NCBI RefSeq assembly: GCF_902859705.1
Contig: NZ_CADIJO010000001.1
Span: 519,543 to 583,542, forward strand
DNA length: 64,000 bases
Origin: Achromobacter deleyi
GTDB taxonomy: Bacteria > Pseudomonadota > Gammaproteobacteria > Burkholderiales > Burkholderiaceae_B
Reading direction: 5' to 3'
In this document: piece after piece, positions 54,524 to 62,545 of the stretch
How the letters are laid out: every line of letters starts with the position of its first letter
Numbering within the stretch: position 1 is the first letter of the stretch
Position numbers and translations under genes: made by a program
The notes under the pieces: generated by a model
Seen by the model: only the letters and a program-made list of their open reading frames with translations
What the model was told of the DNA's origin: nothing
The model's database searches: none

Positions 54524-55883
54524 TTGGCGGATGGGGTTGCGAAGTCGGCGCATTGCCCAGCGGAAAGTCGACCTTGGCCCGCAGGCCCTGGCCGCCAGGG
54601 GCGTCTTCCAGCGTGATGGCGGCGCCGTGGCGTTCGGCGATGGCGCGCGCAATCGCCAGGCCCAGGCCGCTGCCGTGCTGGGTGTTGCCTTCCACGCGAT
54701 AGAAGCGGTCGAACACCCGCTCGCGTTCGGCGGCGGCAATGCCGGGGCCGTTGTCGTCGATCAGCAGGATCGCGCGACCCGCCTGCGCATCCAGGCGGAT
54801 ATCGATGTGGCCGCCGGCAGGCGTGTATTTGATGGCGTTGTCCAGCAGGTTGCGCGCCAGCAGGACCAGCGCATCGCGATGTCCGGTCACCCAGGCCTCG
54901 GGGGCGCCTTGCCGGTCCACCTCGATCTGCTTGGCGTTGGCGGCCGCCAGGGTCTCGGACAGGGCCAGGCGCAGCACGTCGCCCAGGTCCACCGGGGCGG
55001 CGGGCGGCTGCTCGGCGGTGTCTTCGTGGCGCGCCATGGACAGCAATTGCTCGACCAGCCGCGTGGCACGCTCGATGCCGGCCGCCAGGCGCTGTTCTGC
55101 CACGCGCCGGCTGTCTTCGTCGCCTGCGCGGCGCAGGGATTGCAATTGCAGGTTCAGCGCCGCCAGGGGCGAGCGCAGTTCGTGGGCCGCGTCGCCGACG
55201 AACTGCTTTTGCAGTGCGAAGGCCCCGCGCATGCGTTCCAGCAGCAGATTCAGTTCCTGCATCAGTGGCCGGATCTCTTCGGGCAGGTCGGGCACGTCGA
55301 TCGGCGACAGGTCTTCCGGCCGCCGGTCGGCCACCTGGGCGCGTGCGCGCTTGACCGGCCGCAGCGACCAGCTGACCACGCACCAGACGATCAGCATCAG
55401 CAGCGGCGCGGCTGCGGCGATCGGCGCGATCGTGCGCCAGGCCAGGGCGCTGGCCATGCGCTTGCGCACGTTCATGTCCTGCGCCACCTGGATCACCTGG
55501 AAAGGCGTGGCCAGTGAATAGACGCGGTAGGTGCTGCCTTCGACCTGGGCGTCGGCAAAGCCCAGGATGATCTGGTCGGGCAGGGGGCGGCGCGAACGCG
55601 AGTTGAAGACGCGTACGCCGTCCGGCGTCCAGATCTGGATGATCAGGTCGTCGGCGACGGGGGTAGCGCTGCCCTTGGCGTGGGCCGGGCCCATCCGCAA
55701 CAGCCCATCGCCGGTACCCAGCGACAGCGCGGTGCGTTGCAGCAGCGAATCAAAAATGTCGTCGGCCTGCTGCAGCGTGCTGCGGTAGGCGATGGCGCCT
55801 TGCACCAGCGCGCCCACCGCAATGGCGGCGAGCAGGAACAACAGCAAGCGAGCCCGCAGCGAATAGCTAAGCGGAATGCTCAT
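54519..55883 (-). CDS. Sensor histidine kinase (QseC/TctE type)
   Basis: 454 aa. TM1 about 12-32, periplasmic sensor 33-150, TM2 about 152-173, HAMP-like linker, then the phospho-histidine H234 in DAAHELRSPL and an ATPase domain (NLLDNAIKYTP; DDNGPGIAAAERERVFDRFYR). Partner of the response regulator gene it overlaps by 4 bases. The stimulus is unknown; a downstream envelope protease suggests envelope stress or cations. Confidence 0.93.
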   Translation of the reverse strand: MSIPLSYSLRARLLLFLLAAIAVGALVQGAIAYRSTLQQADDIFDSLLQRTALSLGTGDGLLRMGPAHAKGSATPVADDLIIQIWTPDGVRVFNSRSRRPLPDQIILGFADAQVEGSTYRVYSLATPFQVIQVAQDMNVRKRMASALAWRTIAPIAAAAPLLMLIVWCVVSWSLRPVKRARAQVADRRPEDLSPIDVPDLPEEIRPLMQELNLLLERMRGAFALQKQFVGDAAHELRSPLAALNLQLQSLRRAGDEDSRRVAEQRLAAGIERATRLVEQLLSMARHEDTAEQPPAAPVDLGDVLRLALSETLAAANAKQIEVDRQGAPEAWVTGHRDALVLLARNLLDNAIKYTPAGGHIDIRLDAQAGRAILLIDDNGPGIAAAERERVFDRFYRVEGNTQHGSGLGLAIARAIAERHGAAITLEDAPGGQGLRAKVDFPLGNAPTSQPHPPT

Positions 55884-56539
55884 GTTTTGGGAATGACATA
55901 GCCGACGCCCCTGACGTTCTGGATCAGGTCCTGACCCAGTTTCTTGCGCAGGCCATGAATATAAACCTCAACCGCGTTGCTGCTGACGCTGTCCTTCCAG
56001 CTGTACAGCTTTTCTTCCAGTTGGGCGCGCGAGAAGATCATGCCGGGGCGGGCGATCAGGGGCTCCAGCACCGCCCATTCGCGAGCAGTCAGCGGCACGG
56101 GCATGCCATTGACCGTCGCGGCGTGCGACTGCGGGTCGATGGTGACGCCGTCGTGTTCGAAGATCGGTTCGGCGCGCCCTGCGCTGCGACGGATCAGGGC
56201 GCGCATGCGGGCCAGCAGTTCATCGACGTCGTAGGGCTTTACGATGTAGTCGTCCGCGCCGGCGTCCAGGCCCGCGATGCGATCGCTGACGGCGTCGCGT
56301 GCGGTGGCGATCAGCACCGGGGTGCGGTCCTTGCGGCCGCGCAGGTCGCGCAGCAGCGCCAGGCCATCGCGCTTGGGCAGGCCCAGGTCCAGCAGGACAA
56401 GATCGTAGGGGTCGGTGCGCAGCGCCAGTTCGGCGGCCTGGCCATCTTTGACCCAGTCAACGGCGTAGTGCTCGGCGCGCAGGCAATCCAACACGCTTTC
56501 ACCGATCATGATGTCGTCTTCGACAAGAAGGATGCGCAT
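55880..56539 (-). CDS. OmpR-family response regulator (PmrA/QseB-like)
   Basis: 219 aa from ATG 56539 (MRILLVEDDIMIGESVLDCL). The frame is open further upstream into tRNA-Thr, but that part is not protein-like for the family. Receiver residues E7, D8, D9 and phospho-acceptor D51 are present; the C-terminal winged helix ends VYIHGLRKKLGQDLIQNVRGVGY. It is the first gene of RR-HK-degP and probably acts on the box before degP. Confidence 0.94.
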   Translation of the reverse strand: MRILLVEDDIMIGESVLDCLRAEHYAVDWVKDGQAAELALRTDPYDLVLLDLGLPKRDGLALLRDLRGRKDRTPVLIATARDAVSDRIAGLDAGADDYIVKPYDVDELLARMRALIRRSAGRAEPIFEHDGVTIDPQSHAATVNGMPVPLTAREWAVLEPLIARPGMIFSRAQLEEKLYSWKDSVSSNAVEVYIHGLRKKLGQDLIQNVRGVGYVIPKT

Positions 56540-56641
56540 GGTTGTTCCAGCCTGATGGGGGTTCCAGCTGGTTGGATGCGTGAGGCGGGGCGGGAGTTCC
56601 CGGGCGACGGCGCAGCGCGGGGCTTGCCGTGCGCGGAAATG

Positions 56642-56670
56642 AAAAAAGCAGCCCGAGAGGGCTGCTTTTT
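56642..56670. terminator. Bidirectional terminator between tRNA-Thr and the response regulator
   Basis: AGCAGCCC-GAGA-GGGCTGCT with A and T runs on either side; it ends the minus-strand tRNA-Thr transcript. Confidence 0.88.
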
Positions 56671-56676
56671 GAATTC

Positions 56677-56752
56677 TGGTGCCGGCAATAGGAGTCGAAC
56701 CTACGACCTTCGCATTACGAATGCGCTGCTCTACCAACTGAGCTATGCCGGC
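56677..56752 (-). tRNA. tRNA-Thr (CGT)
   Basis: 76 bases including encoded CCA. Acceptor GCCGGCA pairs with TGCCGGC, D-arm AGCTCAGTTGGTAGAGC, anticodon loop TTCGTAA (CGT), T-arm GGTTCGACTCC. Very close to enterobacterial tRNA-Thr(CGU). Confidence 0.97.
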
Positions 56753-56856
56753 AAGACCATTTGCTTTTTTTCCGGACATGCCAGAAGAGACAAGCAAAAC
56801 ATCTTTTTCTTCCCAATTCAGCGCCTTTTTATGGGGCCTGATCTGGAAAGACCGAA

Positions 56857-56885
56857 ATCATATCAGAGTTTTTTCGCGATGGGAA
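56857..56885 (-). promoter_or_regulatory. Possible tRNA-Thr promoter
   Basis: Minus strand -35 TTCCCA (56880-56885), 17-base spacer, -10 TATGAT (56857-56862). It would give a leader of about 100 bases before the tRNA, which is long, so a nearer promoter is possible. Confidence 0.35.
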
Positions 56886-56920
56886 ACTTGCGATGCAACT
56901 TTCCACAAAAACTTCGTGAT

Positions 56921-56949
56921 TTGCACACTTCAAAATTTTCGTTCATAAT
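56921..56949 (+). promoter_or_regulatory. tRNA-Asn promoter
   Basis: -35 TTGCAC (56921-56926), 17-base spacer, -10 CATAAT (56944-56949); RNA start near 56956, about 10 bases before the tRNA. Confidence 0.7.
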
Positions 56950-56965
56950 CTCGTTTCTTAGCAGT

Positions 56966-57041
56966 TCCCCGATAGCTCAGTCGGTAGAGCGACGGACTGT
57001 TAATCCGCAGGTCGCTGGTTCGAGCCCAGCTCGGGGAGCCA
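56966..57041 (+). tRNA. tRNA-Asn (GTT)
   Basis: 76 bases with encoded CCA. Acceptor TCCCCGA/TCGGGGA, discriminator G, anticodon loop CTGTTAA (GTT), T-loop GGTTCGAGCCC. Divergent from tRNA-Thr. Confidence 0.97.
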
Positions 57042-57050
57042 AAGAATTCA

Positions 57051-57080
57051 GGGCCATTCACGCAAGTGAATGGCCCTTTT
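57051..57080 (+). terminator. Terminator after tRNA-Asn
   Basis: GGGCCATTCAC-GCAA-GTGAATGGCCC, a perfect 11-bp stem, then TTTT. Confidence 0.92.
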
Positions 57081-57103
57081 GGTTTGGGTTTTCGGTTTGA
57101 ATT

Positions 57104-57141
57104 TTGGCAGCCTGGTGAAAGCTTTGTGTTATGTAATAACA
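57104..57141 (+). promoter_or_regulatory. Promoter with Zur-type box upstream of the COG0523 pair
   Basis: -35 TTGGCA (57104-57109), 17-base spacer, -10 TGTTAT (57127-57132). A perfect TGTTAT-GTA-ATAACA (57127-57141) covers the -10; it equals the centre of the proteobacterial Zur consensus (TGTTATANTATAACA). Confidence 0.7.
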
Positions 57142-57166
57142 TTCTAATTTTACCGGGTGGGTCATC

Positions 57167-58393
57167 ATGCAGACAGAAAGCGCGGCGCGGCCGCAAGACG
57201 GGCGCCTGCCCGTGACGGTGTTGTCCGGATTCCTGGGCGCCGGCAAGACCACGTTGCTCAATCATGTGCTGAACAATCGCGAGGGGCGGCGTGTCGCGGT
57301 CATCGTCAATGACATGTCCGAGGTCAATATCGATGCCCGGCTGGTGCGCGAAGGGGGCGCGGCTCTGTCGCGAGCCGACGAGAAGCTGGTCGAGATGAGC
57401 AATGGCTGCATCTGCTGTACGTTGCGCGAAGACCTGTTGATCGAGATTCGCCAGTTGGCCGAAGCGGGGCGGTTCGACTATCTGCTGATCGAGTCCACGG
57501 GCATCTCCGAGCCGCTGCCGGTTGCCGAAACCTTCACCTTCCGCGACGAAGATGGGGCCAGCCTGTCGGACATTGCTCGTCTGGACACCATGGTCACGGT
57601 GGTGGATGCATTCAATTTCCTGCGCGACTATGCCAGCCACGACAACCTGGCCGCGCGCGGCCAGGCGCTGGATGAGCAGGACGGGCGCACGGTGGTGGAC
57701 TTGCTGATCGAGCAGGTCGAATTCTGCGACGTCATGGTGTTGAACAAGACCGATCTGGTGGCTGCGCATGATCTGGCGCGGCTCGAGGCCATTCTGCGCA
57801 AGCTGAATCCGCGCGCCGATATCGTGCGTGGCGAATTCGGCCGCGTGCCCTTGGCGCGCGTGCTCGACACCGGTCGCTTCGATTTCGACGAGGCGGCGCA
57901 GGCGCCCGCCTGGCTCAAGGAACTGCGTGGTGATCACGTGCCCGAAAGCGAGGAATACGGCATCGGCAGTTTCGTGTTTCGCGCCCGCCGGCCGTTCCAT
58001 CCGCAGCGGCTGTGGGATTGGGTCCACGAGGAATGGCCCGGCGTGGTGCGGTCCAAGGGCTATTTCTGGCTGGCGACGCGACCGGCCATTGCGGCGTCCT
58101 GGTCGCAAGCCGGGCCGGTGACGCGCTACGGTGCGGCCGGCTATTGGTGGGCCGCACTGCCAGCCGAGCGCTGGCCCGAGGATCCCGAATCGCGCGCCCG
58201 CATCGTCGCCGAGTGGGACCCGGTCTACGGCGACCGGTGCCAGGAATTGGTGCTGATCGGCATCGGCATGGATGAGGCGGCCTTGCGTGCGCGGTTGACG
58301 GCCTGCCTGATGACGCAGGAAGAAATGACCCGTCCGGCGATGGAATTGGCTACGATCCCTGATCCGTTCCCCATCTGGGGCGCGGCGCACTAG
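57167..58393 (+). CDS. COG0523 (CobW/ZigA-type) GTPase, putative zinc metallochaperone
   Basis: 408 aa. Walker [10 protein letters not shown] (21-29), metal-binding CxCC motif C81-I-C83-C84, switch region [10 protein letters not shown] and G4 NKTD. The C-terminal CobW_C domain (about 290-400) is present. COG0523 proteins deliver zinc or other metals to client enzymes; a Zur-type box over the promoter points to zinc limitation. The second COG0523 gene follows after 29 bases. Confidence 0.9.
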   Translation: MQTESAARPQDGRLPVTVLSGFLGAGKTTLLNHVLNNREGRRVAVIVNDMSEVNIDARLVREGGAALSRADEKLVEMSNGCICCTLREDLLIEIRQLAEAGRFDYLLIESTGISEPLPVAETFTFRDEDGASLSDIARLDTMVTVVDAFNFLRDYASHDNLAARGQALDEQDGRTVVDLLIEQVEFCDVMVLNKTDLVAAHDLARLEAILRKLNPRADIVRGEFGRVPLARVLDTGRFDFDEAAQAPAWLKELRGDHVPESEEYGIGSFVFRARRPFHPQRLWDWVHEEWPGVVRSKGYFWLATRPAIAASWSQAGPVTRYGAAGYWWAALPAERWPEDPESRARIVAEWDPVYGDRCQELVLIGIGMDEAALRARLTACLMTQEEMTRPAMELATIPDPFPIWGAAH

Positions 58394-58422
58394 GGGAGGG
58401 CGGGGCAAGGCCTCGCGACGTG

Positions 58423-59430
58423 ATGGGCGTGCAAGACGACAAACGCATCGGCGTAACGGTCATTTCAGGTTTTCTGGGCAGCGGCAAGACCACCTTGCTC
58501 AACCGCCTGCTGCGCGAGCCCGCCTATGCCGATGCCGTCGTCATCGTCAATGAATACGGCGATATCGGCGTGGACCATCATCTGGTGCGCCTGGCGCCGG
58601 ACAACATCGTGCTGATCGAGGGCGGCTGCCTGTGCTGCGTGGCCAGCGGGGCCGTCGCCGATACCTTGCGCGATCTGTTCATGCTGGCGCTCAGCCGGCG
58701 CATCAAGCCGTTTCGGCGGGTGCTGATCGAAACCAGCGGGTTGGCGGACCCGGCTCCGGTGCTCTTCACGCTCAAGCATGACCGCTTCCTGGCCGAGCGC
58801 TACGTCTATCAGGGCGCGTTGGTGGTGGTGGACGTGCGGCAGGGGCCGAAGCAACTGGAATCGCAGCCGGAGGCGCTGCGCCAGTTGGCGCTGGCCGATA
58901 CGGTCGTCTTCAGCAAGTCCGACCTGGCCGACGCCGCGCAGTTGCGTGACGTCGAGCAGGCCGTGGCCGAGATCAATCCCGGCGCCCGGCGCTGTGTGCA
59001 GCGGGGCGACGCGCCCTTGGTGGGCGTGCTGCGGGATGGTCCGGATCCGCAGTCGCGGCGCGATGGCGTCGAACTGGCGGGTTGGCTGCAGGCGTTTTCA
59101 AAGCCGATGGCGGCGCGACATGCACAGGTGGCCAGCTTTTCCATCACGCTGGTCGCCCCGATCGGCCGCGCCGCCTTTCTGGCGGGGGTCTCTCGTGTGC
59201 AGGAACAATTCGGGCCGGCGCTGCTGCGGATGAAGGGCCTGGTCTGTTTCGAGGGCGAGGCCCTGCCATGCGAGGTGCATGGGGTGCATGGCGAGTTGTA
59301 TCCCATCCGCCCCTTGGTCCAATGGCCGGGCGATGATCGTTTGTCGCAATTGGTCTATATCGTCAGGGGTGCGGATCCGGTCGACGTGCGGGCGGCGGCC
59401 TGCGCCGCCTTGGGGCAGTTTCCCGCGTAG
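58423..59430 (+). CDS. COG0523 (CobW-like) GTPase, second copy
   Basis: 335 aa from ATG 58423; a GTG at 58420 is also in frame. Walker A GFLGSGKTT (16-24), CxCC motif C69-L-C71-C72, switch ETSGLADPAP. It is shorter than and quite diverged from its neighbour (G4-like FSKSDL rather than NKTD), so it probably serves another client or metal. It should be co-transcribed with the upstream copy under the Zur-type promoter. Confidence 0.88.
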   Translation: MGVQDDKRIGVTVISGFLGSGKTTLLNRLLREPAYADAVVIVNEYGDIGVDHHLVRLAPDNIVLIEGGCLCCVASGAVADTLRDLFMLALSRRIKPFRRVLIETSGLADPAPVLFTLKHDRFLAERYVYQGALVVVDVRQGPKQLESQPEALRQLALADTVVFSKSDLADAAQLRDVEQAVAEINPGARRCVQRGDAPLVGVLRDGPDPQSRRDGVELAGWLQAFSKPMAARHAQVASFSITLVAPIGRAAFLAGVSRVQEQFGPALLRMKGLVCFEGEALPCEVHGVHGELYPIRPLVQWPGDDRLSQLVYIVRGADPVDVRAAACAALGQFPA

Positions 59431-59552
59431 CGTTCGTTTCGATTCCAGGCGGGCGGGGTGGCTTGCCGGAGACGTGTGCGTCATTTCAGATGCTGAAAAT
59501 GCACGGAAATACGGTATAACCCGTAAAGTCTGGTGCACAAATCGAGACAATC

Positions 59553-60452
59553 ATGGACCGTTTGAAAGCGATGCAGGTGTTCGTGGAGGTCGCTGACAGG
59601 GGCAGTCTGTCGGCGGCGGCGGTTCATCTGGATATGTCCCGGGCCATGGTGTCGCGCTACCTGGCGGAAATGGAGCAGTGGGTCGGGGTGCGGTTGTTGC
59701 ATCGCACGACCCGGCGCCTGAGCCTCACGCCGGCCGGCGCCGAAACCCTGCCGCGCTGCCGGCAGATGCTGGATATGGTGGGTGATCTGCGCAGCGCCGT
59801 GTCCACCCCCGAAGACACGCCGCGCGGCCTGCTGCGCATGACCACCAGCATGTCGTTCGGTTCTCGTCACCTGGCGCGGGTGATTACCGATTACGTCAAG
59901 CAGCACCCCGGCACATCGGTCGACCTGATGCTGGTCGACCGCGCCGTGAACCTGGTCGAAGAGCGAGTCGACCTGGCCGTGCGCATCACCAACGACCTGG
60001 ACCCCAACCTGATCGCCCGCAAGCTGGCCGTATGCCGGTCGGTGGTCTGCGCGTCGCCGGAATACCTGCAACGCGAGGGCGAACCCGCCCGCATCGAAGA
60101 CTTGTCCCTGCGAAATTGCCTGACCCATTCCTACTTTGGCAAAAGCCTGTGGCGCTTCGAGCGCGACGGCGTGCCGGTGGATGTGCCGGTCAGCGGCAAT
60201 ATCAGCGCCAACGAGGTCTCGGTGCTGGTCCAGGCGGCGCTCGAGGGGGCAGGCGTGGCCATGTTGCCTACTTACTACGCCACCGAATATGTGGCCGAAG
60301 GTCGTCTGAAGGTCATCCTGCCCCAGGCCAAGCCGCAGGAGCTGGGTATTTATGGGGTCTATGTCTCGCGCCGCCAGATGCCATTGATCCTGCGCTCGAT
60401 GCTGGATTTTCTGGTCGAGAGGCTGGGGTCCACGCCCTGGGATACGCCGTAG
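59553..60452 (+). CDS. LysR-family transcriptional regulator
   Basis: 299 aa: N-terminal helix-turn-helix (MQVFVEVADRGSLSAAAVHL; MSRAMVSRYLAEMEQ) and a substrate-binding-like effector domain with LTHSYFGKSLWRF and AALEGAGVAMLPTYYA. It is of the subgroup often found next to genes for small oxidoreductases or transporters, but no obvious target adjoins it: upstream is the COG0523 pair and downstream a 720-base gap. Targets are unknown. Confidence 0.92.
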   Translation: MDRLKAMQVFVEVADRGSLSAAAVHLDMSRAMVSRYLAEMEQWVGVRLLHRTTRRLSLTPAGAETLPRCRQMLDMVGDLRSAVSTPEDTPRGLLRMTTSMSFGSRHLARVITDYVKQHPGTSVDLMLVDRAVNLVEERVDLAVRITNDLDPNLIARKLAVCRSVVCASPEYLQREGEPARIEDLSLRNCLTHSYFGKSLWRFERDGVPVDVPVSGNISANEVSVLVQAALEGAGVAMLPTYYATEYVAEGRLKVILPQAKPQELGIYGVYVSRRQMPLILRSMLDFLVERLGSTPWDTP

Positions 60453-60513
60453 CGCACCGGGCTGCGACAGGGCTGGGGCATGCCGGAAGGGCTGCTCTTG
60501 CGGGCGCCGCCGG

Positions 60514-60541
60514 TTGAGGGGCAGGTATATAGCGGTATAAT
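60514..60541 (+). promoter_or_regulatory. Orphan plus-strand promoter
   Basis: -35 TTGAGG (60514-60519), 16-base spacer, -10 TATAAT (60536-60541, perfect). No gene with a ribosome site follows within 700 bases. Confidence 0.55.
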
Positions 60542-60608
60542 TTGGGTGCTTTCCCGGTTGGCTTGGCGCTGAACTGCAGGGCTTTTGCCAATTTCCGCAA
60601 GCATGTAG

Positions 60609-60653
60609 TCTTAGAAAAACATCTAAGAATCGTAATTCCGGCTTAATAAGCCG
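60609..60653. repeat. Two palindromes downstream of the orphan promoter
   Basis: TCTTAGA-AAAACA-TCTAAGA (60609-60628) and CGGCTTA-A-TAAGCCG (60639-60653), both perfect. They could be operators or RNA stems; no T-run follows either. Confidence 0.6.
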
Positions 60654-61135
60654 CGGCATCATGGGGCAGGGGCTCCGGATGCTCGAGGGGAGGCGCACCA
60701 GGGTCTTCGGCAGGCGGCAAAGGCCGCGCTGGCGGCCGGTGCCTGACGATTCAGGTCCTTTGATCTCGATTGGCGCAATATCGATTGCCGCGAAAACAGT
60801 GCCGGACACGGCGCGCTTCGCAGGCTTGTTGGCTTGTTATGCCAGCTTTTCCGGATTTTGCTTAAAACATTGCCCCGCCGATGGCCGGGGTATGCGTTCA
60901 GCCCATCTTGCATGGCGCGAACCCTGCGGCCCGAGCCCGCGGCGGTTGTCAGTAAACACAGGATTCTCGTGAGAAATTCGCAAACCCGCGCAGTCTGTCG
61001 CCGTACCGCCCAGCGGTGGGTTCGGGCGGCTGCTTGGGGTGGCGTATCGGAATCGGGTGGCGTGTCGGGTCTTACCGGTATCGCTGCCGGTTTGAATCAG
61101 CCGCAATCCCTGATTTTGCAATCGCGAGCACAAAT

Positions 61136-61165
61136 GAAAAAGGCCCGGCGCAATCGCCAGGCCTT
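61136..61165 (-). terminator. Terminator of tRNA-fMet
   Basis: On the minus strand AAGGCC-T-GGCG-ATTG-CGCC-G-GGCCTT then TTT: a stem of 6 and 4 bp with a single mismatch. Confidence 0.85.
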
Positions 61166-61173
61166 GATCAATT

Positions 61174-61250
<77 letters not shown>

Positions 61251-61262
61251 TCTGAGAAAAGA

Positions 61263-61291
61263 ATATTAACCTTATTTTCACCCTAACGCAA
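61263..61291 (-). promoter_or_regulatory. Possible tRNA-fMet promoter
   Basis: Minus strand -35 TTGCGT (61286-61291), 17-base spacer, -10 TAATAT (61263-61268), placing the RNA start near 61257, just before the tRNA. Confidence 0.5.
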
Positions 61292-61316
61292 GTTAGCCCC
61301 TTTTTATTGAATTTGA

Positions 61317-62528
61317 ATGTCGATGAACGATAGCGAGGCGATACTCGTGCTGGAAACCGCGCTGCTATGCGCGGTGCAGCCGATGCAACTGTCCGAAATG
61401 CGCAAGCTGTTCGGTGACGATGAGCAGTTCGACAACAGTGCCTTGCGCACGTTGCTGGAGACCCTGCAGGGCAACTGGGCCGATGGCGGCCTGGAGCTGG
61501 TGCAGCTGGCCACGGGCTGGCGGTTCCAGAGCCGGCCGCACATGCAGCGCTACCTGGAGCGGCTGAATCCTGAAAAGCCGCCGAAGTATTCGCGCGCGGT
61601 GATGGAAACGCTGGCCATCGTGGCCTGGCGCCAGCCGGTCACGCGCGGCGACATCGAAGACATCCGCGGCGTCACCGTATCGTCCAATATCGTCAAGGCG
61701 CTGGAAGACCGGGGCTGGATCGAAGTGATCGGCCATCGCGACGCCCCGGGCCGGCCGGCGCTGTTCGGCACCACCCGCCAGTTCCTCGACGACCTGGGGC
61801 TGCGTGCCCTGGACGAACTGCCGGCGCTGGAGTCCGCCCATGCGGCCGCCGCCCTGGCCGGCCTGGATCTGGGCGAAGTCCAGCAACTGGCCGAGGCCGC
61901 CGAGGCTGAGGCGCAGGATGCGACGGCTGCCGCAGAGGGCCAGGCACAGCATGAAATCGACGTGGCGGATGCCGAAGCGGCGGTCGACGCTGGCGCAGAC
62001 CCGGCCGGCGAGCAAGGGAGTATCCCGGTTGCGGAATTGTCTGTTTCGGACGACGATGCAACCATAGGCGCGGGCGATAGCGTAGAATCCCCGCTTTCGC
62101 GCCCAGAAGAAGACGCGATTCCCGCAGACGATTCCACCGTCCGGGCGCAAGCCGAAAGCTTGCCCGATGCGCCATCCGTGGGCATCGAGGATGCCGGGCG
62201 CTTCGATCAAGCCGAGGCGCCGGACGGGGATGCCGCCCAAGAGGCGCATGGCGGGTTGTCCGAAAATCCTGCTGAGACTGACCGTTCCGATGCGGCCGCC
62301 GACCCTGGCGCCGTGAATGAGCGTGTCGAGCACGCGGAAAGCGCGAAACCGACCGAACCGATAGAAAAGGCCGAACCCCTGGCGCCTGGCGCCGACGCGT
62401 TCGAGCCCGATACCGGCTCCGCCATGGCGGAGCCTGCCGAGCCGGATTCCGATCAGCCCGAGGCTGATCGCGAACCGGCGTCCCCAGATGATGATGCGCC
62501 TGCCCCCGGCAAGCCTACCCAAGTTTGA
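61317..62528 (+). CDS. scpB: SMC-Scp complex subunit ScpB with long acidic C-terminal tail
   Basis: 403 aa. The first 190 residues are ScpB: two winged-helix units with [20 protein letters not shown] and [29 protein letters not shown]. It works with SMC and ScpA in chromosome condensation. Residues 190-403 are low-complexity and rich in Ala, Asp, Glu and Pro, roughly doubling the usual length. scpA is not adjacent. The start (ATG 61317, or 61323) lacks a clear ribosome site. rluB follows after 17 bases. Confidence 0.94.
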   Translation: MSMNDSEAILVLETALLCAVQPMQLSEMRKLFGDDEQFDNSALRTLLETLQGNWADGGLELVQLATGWRFQSRPHMQRYLERLNPEKPPKYSRAVMETLAIVAWRQPVTRGDIEDIRGVTVSSNIVKALEDRGWIEVIGHRDAPGRPALFGTTRQFLDDLGLRALDELPALESAHAAAALAGLDLGEVQQLAEAAEAEAQDATAAAEGQAQHEIDVADAEAAVDAGADPAGEQGSIPVAELSVSDDDATIGAGDSVESPLSRPEEDAIPADDSTVRAQAESLPDAPSVGIEDAGRFDQAEAPDGDAAQEAHGGLSENPAETDRSDAAADPGAVNERVEHAESAKPTEPIEKAEPLAPGADAFEPDTGSAMAEPAEPDSDQPEADREPASPDDDAPAPGKPTQV

Positions 62529-62545
62529 AATTCGGAGCTGTCCCA

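Larger units (their letters stand above)
60453..61173. other. 720-base gap without a convincing protein gene
   Basis: Open frames here lack ribosome sites and family resemblance. It contains a good plus-strand promoter (60514-60541), a perfect inverted repeat TCTTAGA-N6-TCTAAGA (60609-60628), a 15-base palindrome centred at 60646, a direct repeat TCGATTG (60766, 60781) and the terminator of tRNA-fMet at its right end. A small RNA gene is possible. Confidence 0.5.

Noticed and set aside
55880..56797. Longer form of the response regulator starting inside tRNA-Thr
   Set aside because: The added residues are translated tRNA and terminator sequence; ATG 56539 gives the standard receiver N-terminus.
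60661..60972. A 103-codon ORF in the large gap
   Set aside because: No ribosome site, no recognisable fold, and mixed Arg-rich composition.
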